Positions 1 to 5,715 of a DNA stretch of 6,012 bases are shown in pieces. Every line of letters begins with the position of its first letter. Position 1 is the first letter of the stretch. Position numbers and translations under genes: made by a program. Under the pieces are notes generated by a model. It did not search any database and was not told where the DNA came from. It saw nothing but the letters and a program-made list of their open reading frames with translations. The stretch is taken from positions 1 to 6,012 of the forward strand of contig CAIJTL010000364.1 in assembly GCA_903823545.1 (NCBI GenBank), given 5' to 3'. The DNA is from an uncultured Planctomycetaceae bacterium (GTDB taxonomy: Bacteria; Planctomycetota; Planctomycetia; Planctomycetales; Planctomycetaceae).

Positions 1-276
1 GGTGTCCAAGATCATGTGGACGTCGTTATCGACGACCTCCGCAGCGGTCATCCCTTCGCCCAACTTTTTGATTCGCTGAGTTGGATCGAGGAAGAGCAAG
101 TTCGCCGGCATAGCGGACGGGTTCACGATGCGAACAGTCTTCCCCATTACCTCCAGCAACGCCGCCATTCCTAACTCGGAACCAATCGCATCCGCATCGG
201 GGCGAATGTGACTGGAGAGTATGAACCGCTGATTATCAGCGATGATCGAGCGGATCGGTTCCCAATTGATGGTCAT
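1..276 (-). CDS. DHH-family phosphoesterase (NrnA-like oligoribonuclease/PAP phosphatase type), N-terminal part
   Basis: The first 92 residues are present; the gene runs off the left edge of the window. Residues 21-33 read SSHIRPDADAIGS, the classic motif I of DHH phosphoesterases, with the metal-binding His23, Asp27 and Asp29. The last visible residues, ILDT, with Asp91, fit the motif II aspartate. NrnA-type members degrade short oligoribonucleotides and dephosphorylate pAp in the cytoplasm using Mn2+. The signature DHH motif and the DHHA1 domain would lie outside the window, so the subfamily is inferred. The ATG at 276 is the only usable start because an in-frame stop lies at 307-309. No Shine-Dalgarno sequence is visible before it. 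The 89-base gap to ribF shows no terminator, so co-transcription with ribF is likely. In many bacteria DHH/nrnA and ribF belong to the same infB-rbfA-truB neighbourhood, which supports a housekeeping role in RNA metabolism. Confidence 0.92.
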   Translation of the reverse strand, partial: MTINWEPIRSIIADNQRFILSSHIRPDADAIGSELGMAALLEVMGKTVRIVNPSAMPANLLFLDPTQRIKKLGEGMTAAEVVDNDVHMILDT

Positions 277-365
277 GCGGTGGGCTTTGTGAGGGAGGGA
301 GAATCTCTAAAGGATACTTGCAGTGGGCGGTTTGGCGCGCGGTGGGCGATTTTCGAGCAACCAAG

Positions 366-1298
366 CTACTCCCGACTGGGCTCGTTCGCCAGAGTACGCA
401 CAGCAATGAGGTCCGCTTTTAGTTGTTGCATTAACGCCTCGCGCGATTCAAACCTCACCGTATTCCGAACCCGCGCAATCAGATCAACGTCCAAAGTCTG
501 TCCATAAAGATCGCCTGCGAAGTCCAACAAGTGGGCCTCAAACTTTCGAGCAGACTCACCAAAAGTGGGGTTTGGACCAAGATTAATCGCCGCCAAATGC
601 GTCTTATCGCCAACGATACACCGCCCCGCATAAACGCCATCTGGAGGAAGCAGAGTCGAAATCCCGTCGAGATTCGCCGTCGGAAATCCAATGGTCCGGC
701 CACGCGCGGCTCCGCTACCGACAACTCCTCGAAGGCGATAAGGATGGCCGAGCATCTCGACAGCCTGAGCAATCTCGCCTGCTGCGATGAGTGCGCGAAC
801 TTCACTCGACGAGACCATGCGATCGCGCACCGACAGTGCGGCCACGACCTCGAATCGGCGTCCCGAACTCTCACACAGAGATCGCAGCGTCTCGACATTC
901 CCCGCCCTGCCCCGTCCGAAAAAAAAGTTCGGACCTTCGACCATACCAACGGCATTCAGTCGATCGAGCACAATGGTTTGAAAGAACTCGTCTGGAGACA
1001 GCTTCAGCAAAGCGTGATCGGTCGGGTAAACGATCACGGTGTCAACGCCGTGTTGTTCAAACAGTTCCAGTTTGTGATCGAGCAGGCTCAATGCGGGAGG
1101 CGTTTGCTGTGGACGGAGCAATGCGATCGGATGCGGATCGAAGGTCAGCACCACCGCGCGAGTCTTCATCTCACGAGCACGCGCAACGAGCGTCGCCAAC
1201 ATCGCCTGATGACCGCGATGCACACCGTCAAAGTTACCGATGGTCACCCATCCGTCGCGATAAAGGTCCGGTGTTTCAAAGCCACGTTGGATGTGCAT
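366..1298 (-). CDS. ribF: Bifunctional riboflavin kinase / FAD synthetase RibF
   Basis: The 310-residue product matches the usual RibF length. It phosphorylates riboflavin to FMN and then adenylylates FMN to FAD in the cytoplasm. The N-terminal FAD synthetase (nucleotidyltransferase) domain shows GNFDGVHRGH at residues 21-30, the ATP-binding HxGH-like motif, then TFDPHP at 52-57, NFFFGRGRAGN at 124-134 and SSSEVR at 163-168 (the usual ISSTxIR motif). The C-terminal riboflavin kinase domain has GRTIGFPTANL at 200-210 with the PTAN motif, INLGPNPTFG at 238-247, and FEAHLLDFAGDLYGQTL at 253-269 with the catalytic-region Glu254. The frame stays open up to a GTG at 1364. I chose the ATG at 1298 because the conserved family N-terminus begins there and the extra 22 residues resemble nothing in RibF. 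No clear Shine-Dalgarno sequence precedes either start. Its upstream region contains a nested inverted-repeat structure (1328-1420). Confidence 0.96.
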   Translation of the reverse strand: MHIQRGFETPDLYRDGWVTIGNFDGVHRGHQAMLATLVARAREMKTRAVVLTFDPHPIALLRPQQTPPALSLLDHKLELFEQHGVDTVIVYPTDHALLKLSPDEFFQTIVLDRLNAVGMVEGPNFFFGRGRAGNVETLRSLCESSGRRFEVVAALSVRDRMVSSSEVRALIAAGEIAQAVEMLGHPYRLRGVVGSGAARGRTIGFPTANLDGISTLLPPDGVYAGRCIVGDKTHLAAINLGPNPTFGESARKFEAHLLDFAGDLYGQTLDVDLIARVRNTVRFESREALMQQLKADLIAVRTLANEPSRE

Positions 1299-1327
1299 CT
1301 GGTCGAAAATCCCATTGAGCCTGTCAT

Positions 1328-1420
1328 TAACGTAGCCGTCACGCTCCGCGCGACGACCAGTCACTTTACGAAACGCTGATGAGCTTTCGGCTGATCACAC
1401 AAAACGTAACGGCTACGTAA
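1328..1420 (-). promoter_or_regulatory. Possible structured mRNA leader upstream of ribF
   Basis: Read on the minus strand, the arm at 1420-1405 (TTACGTAGCCGTTACG) can pair with the arm at 1343-1328 (CGTGACGGCTACGTTA). Fourteen of 16 positions are Watson-Crick and one more is a G-U pair, with a perfect 10-base core. Enclosed in the 61-base loop is a second hairpin at 1397-1377, TGATCAGC / GCTCATCA, with a single C-C mismatch and a CGAAA loop. The upper arm can alternatively form a local hairpin at 1418-1404 (ACGTA-gccgt-TACGT), which would compete with the long stem. The lower arm ends 29 bases before the ribF ATG. I see no FMN-riboswitch (RFN) consensus. Function as a regulatory leader is inference; the pairing is seen directly. 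Confidence 0.35.
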
Positions 1421-1442
1421 CAATGCCTCTGTCACAAATCAC

Positions 1443-2567
1443 TCACCGCCGCGCGTCGTACTTCTTCTTCAGCTTCTCGCGGTCGATCTCGAAGCCCAAT
1501 CCGGGGGTTGTCGGGATTTCGAGATAGCCTTCTGAGTCAACTCGGAACGGTTCAACGGTGAGGTCTTCGATATACGCGCACGGGGTGAGATATTCAACGT
1601 ACCGCGCGATCGGCATCGCTGCCGCAAGCTGCAGGTCAGCCGCCAAGCCAATGACGGTATTCCATCCGTGCGAGACCATCTGAATGTTGTGGTCGTAAGC
1701 CATCCAAGCAATGCGCCGTGATTCGCTCAGTCCACCATTCTTGGTGCTATCAGGTTGGATGATGTCGACCGCTCGACGTTCGAGCCAAGGCATAAACGAC
1801 TGGCGGCGAGTGAGCACTTCACCGGTCGCGATCGGCACCGGTGAGACTCGAGTCAGTTCGATGTACCCTTCGATGTCGTCGGGCGGGAGCGCCTCTTCAA
1901 ACCAGACGATGCCGTAGTCCGCCAGCATGTGTGCCGTCTCGCGAGCCCAGTTCACGCCGTGTGGCCAGAACTGTTCGCTGCCACCGGCATCGACCATCAA
2001 TTCAATTCCCGCTCCGACGGTCTCGCGAGCAGTCCCGATCAACAGCTCATCGAACCTCCGATCGCGCCGCCCGAATGGTCGCCAGCCCATCTTGATCGCT
2101 TTGAAGCCACGAGCCACCGTCGCTTCTAGTGTTTCCCGCAACTTGTCCGGCTCATCAAACAGAATCGAACCATATGGCTTGATCCGTTGCCGATAATTTC
2201 CACCGAGTAGCCGCGACACCGGCTGACCACAGACCTTGCCGAACAGATCCCACAGCGCAATGTCGATCCCGCTAATGGCGTGCTCGACCGAGCCTCCCCT
2301 TCCCTGCCAGAAACTTGCTTGTCGCAACTTCTCGCTGACACGTTTGGGCTCAACCGCCGACTCACCTTTCAACAACGGCCACAGCAACTCGACCGCCCCT
2401 TCGACCAACTTGCCCGACGTGAAGCAGCTTCCCCAACCAGATAGCCCCTCATCAGTCTGCACTTCCACGAGCGTGTGCAAGTTCTCTTGTGGCTCGTGCC
2501 CCTGCGGCCAACCTCCATCAACAGTGGCTCCGGTCAGGGGGATGACGTCTACGTGAGTAATCTTCAT
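1443..2567 (-). CDS. Enolase-superfamily enzyme, mandelate racemase/muconate lactonizing family (probable sugar-acid dehydratase or cycloisomerase)
   Basis: The 374-residue product has the family's usual length and layout: an N-terminal capping domain (about 1-125, with SGIDIALWDLFGK at 99-111) and a C-terminal (beta/alpha)7-beta barrel. Members abstract the proton next to a carboxylate with Mg2+ help. The metal ligands are visible as Asp193 (MVDAGGS), Glu224 (WFEEALPPDD) and Glu250 (ATGE). The general acid/base His-Asp dyad is Asp273 (IIQPD) and His300 (VSHGWNT). On the other face, Lys159 lies in FKAIKMGW; the usual KxK is altered so that the first lysine is at 156 rather than 157. This arrangement fits the acid-sugar branch of the family, but the substrate cannot be assigned. 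The frame stays open to 2675. The ATG at 2567 is chosen because MKITHVDVIPL is a typical family N-terminus and a GGAG lies six bases upstream. It ends 144 bases before ribF and is likely a separate unit. Confidence 0.94.
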   Translation of the reverse strand: MKITHVDVIPLTGATVDGGWPQGHEPQENLHTLVEVQTDEGLSGWGSCFTSGKLVEGAVELLWPLLKGESAVEPKRVSEKLRQASFWQGRGGSVEHAISGIDIALWDLFGKVCGQPVSRLLGGNYRQRIKPYGSILFDEPDKLRETLEATVARGFKAIKMGWRPFGRRDRRFDELLIGTARETVGAGIELMVDAGGSEQFWPHGVNWARETAHMLADYGIVWFEEALPPDDIEGYIELTRVSPVPIATGEVLTRRQSFMPWLERRAVDIIQPDSTKNGGLSESRRIAWMAYDHNIQMVSHGWNTVIGLAADLQLAAAMPIARYVEYLTPCAYIEDLTVEPFRVDSEGYLEIPTTPGLGFEIDREKLKKKYDARR

Positions 2568-2573
2568 GAGGAA

Positions 2574-2577
2574 CTCC
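2574..2577 (-). promoter_or_regulatory. Shine-Dalgarno sequence of the enolase-superfamily gene
   Basis: GGAG on the minus strand lies six bases before the ATG at 2567-2565. It decides this start over the 36-codon upstream extension of the open frame. Confidence 0.75.
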
Positions 2578-2610
2578 AGAGGCAGGTTTCGGCGGGTCTT
2601 CGAAGCGATC

Positions 2611-2650
2611 TCAAAACTCATCCGCAGCGTCAGCGATCGGTTAGTTTTGA
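2611..2650. repeat. Inverted repeat in the enolase-gene leader (TCAAAACT arms)
   Basis: TCAAAACT at 2611-2618 is perfectly inverted as AGTTTTGA at 2643-2650; extending inward by two positions gives 9 of 10 matches, around a 20-base loop. It lies 34 bases upstream of the Shine-Dalgarno site of the enolase-family gene. It could be a transcription-factor operator or an mRNA hairpin; neither is established. Confidence 0.4.
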
Positions 2651-2686
2651 AACCGCTTGTAACAGCTTTCGCCACAAGCGGCGTTT
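2650..2686. repeat. Inverted repeat in the enolase-gene leader (CCGCTTGT arms)
   Basis: CCGCTTGT at 2653-2660 is perfectly inverted as ACAAGCGG at 2674-2681 around a 13-base loop. Allowing a two-base bulge (2681-2682), pairing extends to 11 pairs, using 2650-2653 with 2683-2686. It directly abuts the neighbouring inverted repeat at 2611-2650, so the two would form consecutive hairpins in the leader transcript or a pair of operator-like sites. Confidence 0.4.
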
Positions 2687-2800
2687 GTCAGAACGAACAA
2701 CTGACGCGGAGCTTTTCCGTTCTGCAGCAAGTCGTCAAGCAAGCCTCATATCCGAGCCGCGATCTTGCACGGCTGGCTAATTTGTGAAGCGGCGTGATTA

Positions 2801-2881
2801 GTAGGGCGGGACCAGCGATAGCGCCGGCCCACCAAGTCTCGATCAAATGGTGGGCCGGCGCTTGCGCTGGTCCCACACTAC
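2801..2881. repeat. Long GC-rich palindromic repeat element (REP-like)
   Basis: A 34-base left arm (2801-2834, starting GTAGGGCGGGACCAGCG) is mirrored by a 34-base right arm (2848-2881, ending GCTGGTCCCACACTAC). Thirty of 34 positions pair, around a 13-base AT-richer loop (2835-2847). The four mismatches are at arm positions 5, 7, 18 and 19, leaving a perfect 14-base inner stem and a 10-base perfect middle block. Intergenic placement, GTAG/CTAC ends and the GGGACCAGCG...GGCCCACCA core resemble a repeat family I associate with planctomycete genomes; only one copy is in the window, so family membership is from memory and not shown here. It carries no transposase and could be a non-autonomous element or act as a bidirectional hairpin. 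Confidence 0.75.
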
Positions 2882-2905
2882 AGTTACTGCAATCCGACGA
2901 ATTAG

Positions 2906-3025
2906 TCGGCCGAACCGCTGATGCGTCGCGCGCTGGACATCTTCCGGGCCAGCCTGGGGGACGAGCACCCCAACACACTCGCCGTCTCCAAGAACTACGA
3001 AATCCTGCTGGCCAAGATGCCGTAG
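2906..3025 (+). pseudogene. Orphan C-terminal fragment of a kinesin-light-chain-type TPR protein
   Basis: After an in-frame stop at 2903-2905, codons from 2906 read S-AEPLMRRALDIFRASLG, then DEHPNTLAVSKNYEILLAKMP and a TAG stop at 3023-3025. The spacing AEPLxRRALxI...LGxxHPNTLxxxxNxxxLLxxM is the signature of the 42-residue TPR repeats found in kinesin light chains and in many large planctomycete TPR proteins. Only the last repeat and natural-looking C-terminus remain. An internal ATG at 2921 has no convincing ribosome binding site. The fragment begins 24 bases after the palindromic repeat, suggesting that the rest of the gene was lost by deletion or that this piece was carried in. It is most likely untranslated debris; a 34-residue peptide from 2921 is the less likely alternative. 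Confidence 0.7.
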
Positions 3026-3182
3026 GACCGCTCGCTGGCGCGACCGAGCGACGAGCCTGCGTCATTGATCGAACAGACGCAGGAATCGCTAGCCGCGACG
3101 ATTTCCACAGAGACGCTGACGTCGCAACTTTCACTTGGCAAATCGGCTAATTGTGATTGTCTCTCTGGCTGGCTGATCGAGC

Positions 3183-3212
3183 TTGGCCTGTTTAGTAGCC
3201 TCCCCGTAGAAT
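3183..3212 (+). promoter_or_regulatory. Candidate sigma-70-type promoter of the alcohol dehydrogenase operon
   Basis: TTGGCC at 3183-3188 (four of six to TTGACA) and TAGAAT at 3207-3212 (five of six to TATAAT) are separated by 18 bases. Transcription would begin near 3219, giving a leader of about 60 bases to the ATG at 3281. Consensus matching only; planctomycete promoters are poorly defined. Confidence 0.35.
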
Positions 3213-3280
3213 CCTTGCCACAATCGCGGACGGATTCCGCGCCCCCGCCCTCCCCTGTTGCCCACCTGTCGGATCACTGC

Positions 3281-4477
3281 ATGACACCGTTGGCCCAATC
3301 TGTTGATGTCGCGAACGCGGCGACGGTGATCCCGTTTGATTACGTTCCGTTGACTCGAGTTGTCTTCGGAGCCGGTGCAGTTCAGCGACTCGGTCAGTTC
3401 GCTTCGGAACTTGGTGGACGTCGAGTTCTACTCGTTACGGACAAGGGATTGGCACATGCCGGACACGGACAGCGTAGCGTTGCTGTGCTCAAAGAGGCTG
3501 GCCTGGATGTGATCGTGTTCGATGAAGTGCATCATGATCCGACCACTGATGATGTCGAGCGGGGTCTGAGCATCGCACGTGCGGCGAACATTGATTTCAT
3601 CGTCGGGCTCGGTGGCGGCAGCAGTATGGACTGTGCGAAAGGGATCAACTTTTTGCTGACCAACGGAGGCAAGATTGAAGACTATTGGGGCGTTGGCAAA
3701 GCAACGAAACCAATGCTTCCGTTGATCGCGGTCCCGACAACAGCGGGGACAGGAAGCGAAGCACAGTCGTTTGCAATCATCGCCAGTTCGGCCACGCACA
3801 TGAAGATGGCCTGCGGCGATCGAAAGGCGGCAGCGAAGATCGCGATCCTGGACCCGGAATTAACTCTGACCATGCCACGTAGCGTGACCGCAGCAACCGG
3901 CATTGATGCCATCAGCCACGCGATTGAATCGCATGTGACGAAGGCTCGGACAACGATGTCGCAGCTCTTCAGCCGCCAAGCGTGGCAATTGTTGTCACGT
4001 GGAATGCCACAGGTTTTATCGCTCTCCGGTCATGCGGCACTCGCAGCTCGCGGCGACATGTTGCTGGGTGCGCACTTGGCCGGAGCCGCGATAGAGAACT
4101 CAATGTTGGGGGCCACGCACTCTCTGGCGAATCCATTGTCGGCACACTTCGGAGTCACTCACGGTGTAGCAGTCGGACTGATGTTGCCGCACGTCATTCG
4201 ATTCAATGCCAATGCCGTTGGCGCTCTGTACGGTGAGCTCGCCGCTGACGCGGGACTCTGTGCGATTGACGATCCGCAACCGGGAGCCATTCTCGCCAAG
4301 CACATTGAAAACCTTTGTTCGACTGCGGGATTGCCAACGAGCCTGGCTGCCTGCAAAGTGACTCGTGATTTGATTCCAGTCATGGCATCCGAAGCGGCTA
4401 CACAATGGACCGCCAAGTTCAATCCACGCCCGGTCGATATCGCCAGTCTCCAGGAGCTTTACGAATGCGCGATGTGA
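3281..4477 (+). CDS. Iron-containing (group III) alcohol dehydrogenase
   Basis: The 398-residue product is of normal family length. It would oxidise an alcohol or reduce an aldehyde/ketone with NAD(P) in the cytoplasm. The N-terminal dinucleotide-binding domain has FGAGAV at 29-34, the [10 protein letters not shown] nucleotide motif at 111-120 and PTTAGTGSE at 152-160. The helical metal domain keeps all four ligands: Asp209 and His213 in [10 protein letters not shown], His280 in [10 protein letters not shown] and His294 in GVTHGVAVG. The C-terminus NPRPV...ELYECAM is also typical. The open frame reaches back to a TTG at 3065, but the upstream 72 codons have no family similarity; [24 protein letters not shown] starts right where homologues start, and a weak GGA lies nine bases before the ATG. 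The substrate is not evident: related enzymes act on lactaldehyde, 1,3-propanediol, butanol, ethanol or maleylacetate. Its last 13 bases overlap the next gene. Confidence 0.95.
   Translation: MTPLAQSVDVANAATVIPFDYVPLTRVVFGAGAVQRLGQFASELGGRRVLLVTDKGLAHAGHGQRSVAVLKEAGLDVIVFDEVHHDPTTDDVERGLSIARAANIDFIVGLGGGSSMDCAKGINFLLTNGGKIEDYWGVGKATKPMLPLIAVPTTAGTGSEAQSFAIIASSATHMKMACGDRKAAAKIAILDPELTLTMPRSVTAATGIDAISHAIESHVTKARTTMSQLFSRQAWQLLSRGMPQVLSLSGHAALAARGDMLLGAHLAGAAIENSMLGATHSLANPLSAHFGVTHGVAVGLMLPHVIRFNANAVGALYGELAADAGLCAIDDPQPGAILAKHIENLCSTAGLPTSLAACKVTRDLIPVMASEAATQWTAKFNPRPVDIASLQELYECAM
4452..4456 (+). promoter_or_regulatory. Shine-Dalgarno sequence of the PQQ-like propeller gene, inside the dehydrogenase gene
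   Basis: AGGAG lies eight bases before the ATG at 4465 and within the last codons of the alcohol dehydrogenase. It fixes the start of the downstream gene at 4465 rather than at the upstream ATG at 4405, and suggests translational coupling. Confidence 0.8.
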
Positions 4478-5676
4478 ATCTTGTCAGCGACAACACTCTG
4501 TCTCGCCGTGCGTTTCTCGATGCGGGATTGCTCGCCAGCGCTTCGTGCCTGTTGCCGGCAACCTCTTTATTTGCCGCCAACAAGCCGAGTTCAACCGCGA
4601 TCGGGCCGGCGAGTTGGGCGACATTCCGACGCACGGCGGACTTGGCTGGGGTCGCCAGCAGCCCGCTTCCAACCAAGCTGAAGCAGAAATGGAAGATCAC
4701 TTCAAAGGACGGCTTTGCTTCGACGGCCGCGATCGTCGGCGACCACGTCTACATCGGCGCACTCTGTGGCGAAATGCTGTGCCTGGAACGCGAAACCGGC
4801 AAGACCGTTTGGACCTACCGCACCGTCGACAAAGTCGAGAAGAATTCATTCGCCCCCGGCTTTCAATCCTCGCCGGCAGTGACCGCCAATGGTGTCTACG
4901 CTGGTGATGAAGACGGCGTTTTTCACGCAATCGATCGTATGACCGGGAAGAAGAAATGGACCTACGCGTCAAACGGGCAAATCGTTGCATCGGCGAATGT
5001 CGTTGAGGACAAGCTCATCTTCGGTTCGTATGACAGTTCGCTGTATTGCTTGAAGGAGACCGACGGGTCGGAGATTTGGAAGTTTCAGACTGCTGATCGA
5101 GTGAATGGCTCACCCGCCGTTTCAGACAAGCACACGTTCGTCACCGGCTGCGATCAGCACATGCGAGTCATCAACATCGAGAACGGCCAGCAAATCGCCG
5201 ATATGCCGCTGGAGCGATTCCTTATCGCGTCCCCCGCCGTCAGCGGCGATATGCTTTATGTCGGAACTCACGAAAGCGAAGTGATCGCTCTCAACTGGCG
5301 CAAGCAAGAGATCGTCTGGCGTTACTCCGATCCGAGCCGCGATCAGCCGTATCATTCATCCGCCGCGATTACCGACAAGTTCGTGCTCATCGGCTGCCAA
5401 GACAAACTACTGCACTGCATCGACCGCAAGACGGGAGCCGCCGCCTGGGCCTTCGCCACGCGCGGCCAAGTCAACAGCTCCCCGGTCGTCGTCGGCGACC
5501 GAGTCTTCGTGGGTTCGAAAGACGGATTCCTTTATGAAGTAACTCTGGCCGACGGAAAGCTGATCGAGAAGTATCCAGTCGGTCGCGGGATTTCTGCGTC
5601 GCCCGCAGTTGGCGAAGGATGTCTTGTGCTTGGAGCGGAAGGGAACGACGGCAGCTTGGTCTGCTTCGGCGAATAG
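4465..5676 (+). CDS. Tat-exported PQQ-like beta-propeller repeat protein (BamB-like fold)
   Basis: The 403-residue product begins with a twin-arginine signal: [11 protein letters not shown] at 11-21, a hydrophobic stretch about 21-37, and a likely cleavage site near SLFAA at 34-38. The mature part is a chain of propeller blades of the form SPAV..D.VYVG..DG.L.CLD..TG...W. Clear blade strands are around 88-118, 136-167, 175-207, 215-245, 255-286, 297-329, 337-369 and 378-402. Blade tryptophans are visible at 116, 165, 205, 285 and 328, and the TG turn recurs at 111, 160 and 323. The fold is shared by BamB and PQQ dehydrogenases, but no PQQ- or haem-binding signature is visible, so an enzymatic role is not supported. 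It may be a periplasmic binding or scaffolding protein. Its start overlaps the alcohol dehydrogenase by 13 bases. Confidence 0.92.
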   Translation: MRDVNLVSDNTLSRRAFLDAGLLASASCLLPATSLFAANKPSSTAIGPASWATFRRTADLAGVASSPLPTKLKQKWKITSKDGFASTAAIVGDHVYIGALCGEMLCLERETGKTVWTYRTVDKVEKNSFAPGFQSSPAVTANGVYAGDEDGVFHAIDRMTGKKKWTYASNGQIVASANVVEDKLIFGSYDSSLYCLKETDGSEIWKFQTADRVNGSPAVSDKHTFVTGCDQHMRVINIENGQQIADMPLERFLIASPAVSGDMLYVGTHESEVIALNWRKQEIVWRYSDPSRDQPYHSSAAITDKFVLIGCQDKLLHCIDRKTGAAAWAFATRGQVNSSPVVVGDRVFVGSKDGFLYEVTLADGKLIEKYPVGRGISASPAVGEGCLVLGAEGNDGSLVCFGE

Positions 5677-5699
5677 CGGATCAAGTCTCATTGAGGGAT

Positions 5700-5707
5700 A
5701 GGAAGGG
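5700..5707 (+). promoter_or_regulatory. Shine-Dalgarno region of the DUF1559 gene
   Basis: AGGAAGGG ends eight bases before the GTG at 5716. The purine-rich site supports this GTG as start; an in-frame stop at 5692-5694 leaves no ATG alternative. Confidence 0.6.
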
Positions 5708-5715
5708 CACTTCGC

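Larger units (their letters stand above)
2568..3280. other. Divergent intergenic region, 713 bases, no intact gene
   Basis: This is the spacer between the leftward enolase-family gene and the rightward alcohol dehydrogenase operon. From left to right it holds a Shine-Dalgarno site and several inverted repeats in the enolase-gene leader (2574-2724), featureless sequence to about 2800, a long palindromic repeat (2801-2881), a small 5+5 base inverted repeat CCGAC/GTCGG (2894-2909), an orphan TPR coding remnant (2906-3025), a 6+6 base hairpin CGCTCG/CGAGCG directly after that remnant's stop (3029-3050, no T-tract), and a likely promoter plus short leader for the dehydrogenase operon. The leader contains a 6-base-pair hairpin, CGCGGA/TCCGCG, at 3225-3241. 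Open frames crossing the region carry no recognisable domain apart from the TPR piece. Confidence 0.8.

Noticed and set aside
277..365. Separate promoter or terminator between ribF and the DHH gene
   Set aside because: Only short GCCCACCGC-like direct repeats are visible; no stable hairpin with a T-tract or convincing -35/-10 pair was found.
1299..1364. GTG-initiated 22-residue N-terminal extension of RibF
   Set aside because: The extension has no similarity to RibF N-termini; the ATG at 1298 gives the usual length, and the extension overlaps the inverted-repeat leader.
531..1379. 282-codon open frame on the plus strand, antisense to ribF
   Set aside because: It mirrors the ribF coding frame, is rich in Arg, Thr and His with no domain or membrane pattern, and has no ribosome binding site; ribF itself carries all family motifs.
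1377..1397. Intrinsic terminator of the enolase-family gene
   Set aside because: The hairpin has a mismatch in an eight-base stem and is followed by GCGTTTCG rather than a run of T on the minus strand.
1299..1442. FMN riboswitch (RFN element) ahead of ribF
   Set aside because: The conserved RFN blocks (such as the AGGGTGAAATTCC type segment) were looked for on the minus strand and not found; the structure seen is of a different kind.
2568..2675. 36-residue N-terminal extension of the enolase-family protein
   Set aside because: The ATG at 2567 has a well-spaced GGAG and begins with a standard family N-terminus; the extension covers the inverted repeats and looks non-coding.
3029..3050. Rho-independent terminator after the TPR remnant (CGCTCG/CGAGCG hairpin)
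   Set aside because: The stem is only six pairs with a ten-base loop and no following T-tract; it may be a relic of the lost gene's end but is not supportable as a terminator.
2688..3134. 148-codon minus-strand open frame across the palindrome and TPR remnant
   Set aside because: Its translation is Trp/Arg/Ser-rich sequence produced by reading the palindromic repeat and the antisense of the TPR fragment; no start signal or domain.
3065..3280. 72-residue N-terminal extension of the alcohol dehydrogenase from a TTG
   Set aside because: It would span the candidate promoter, has no family similarity, and homologues start at or near the ATG at 3281.
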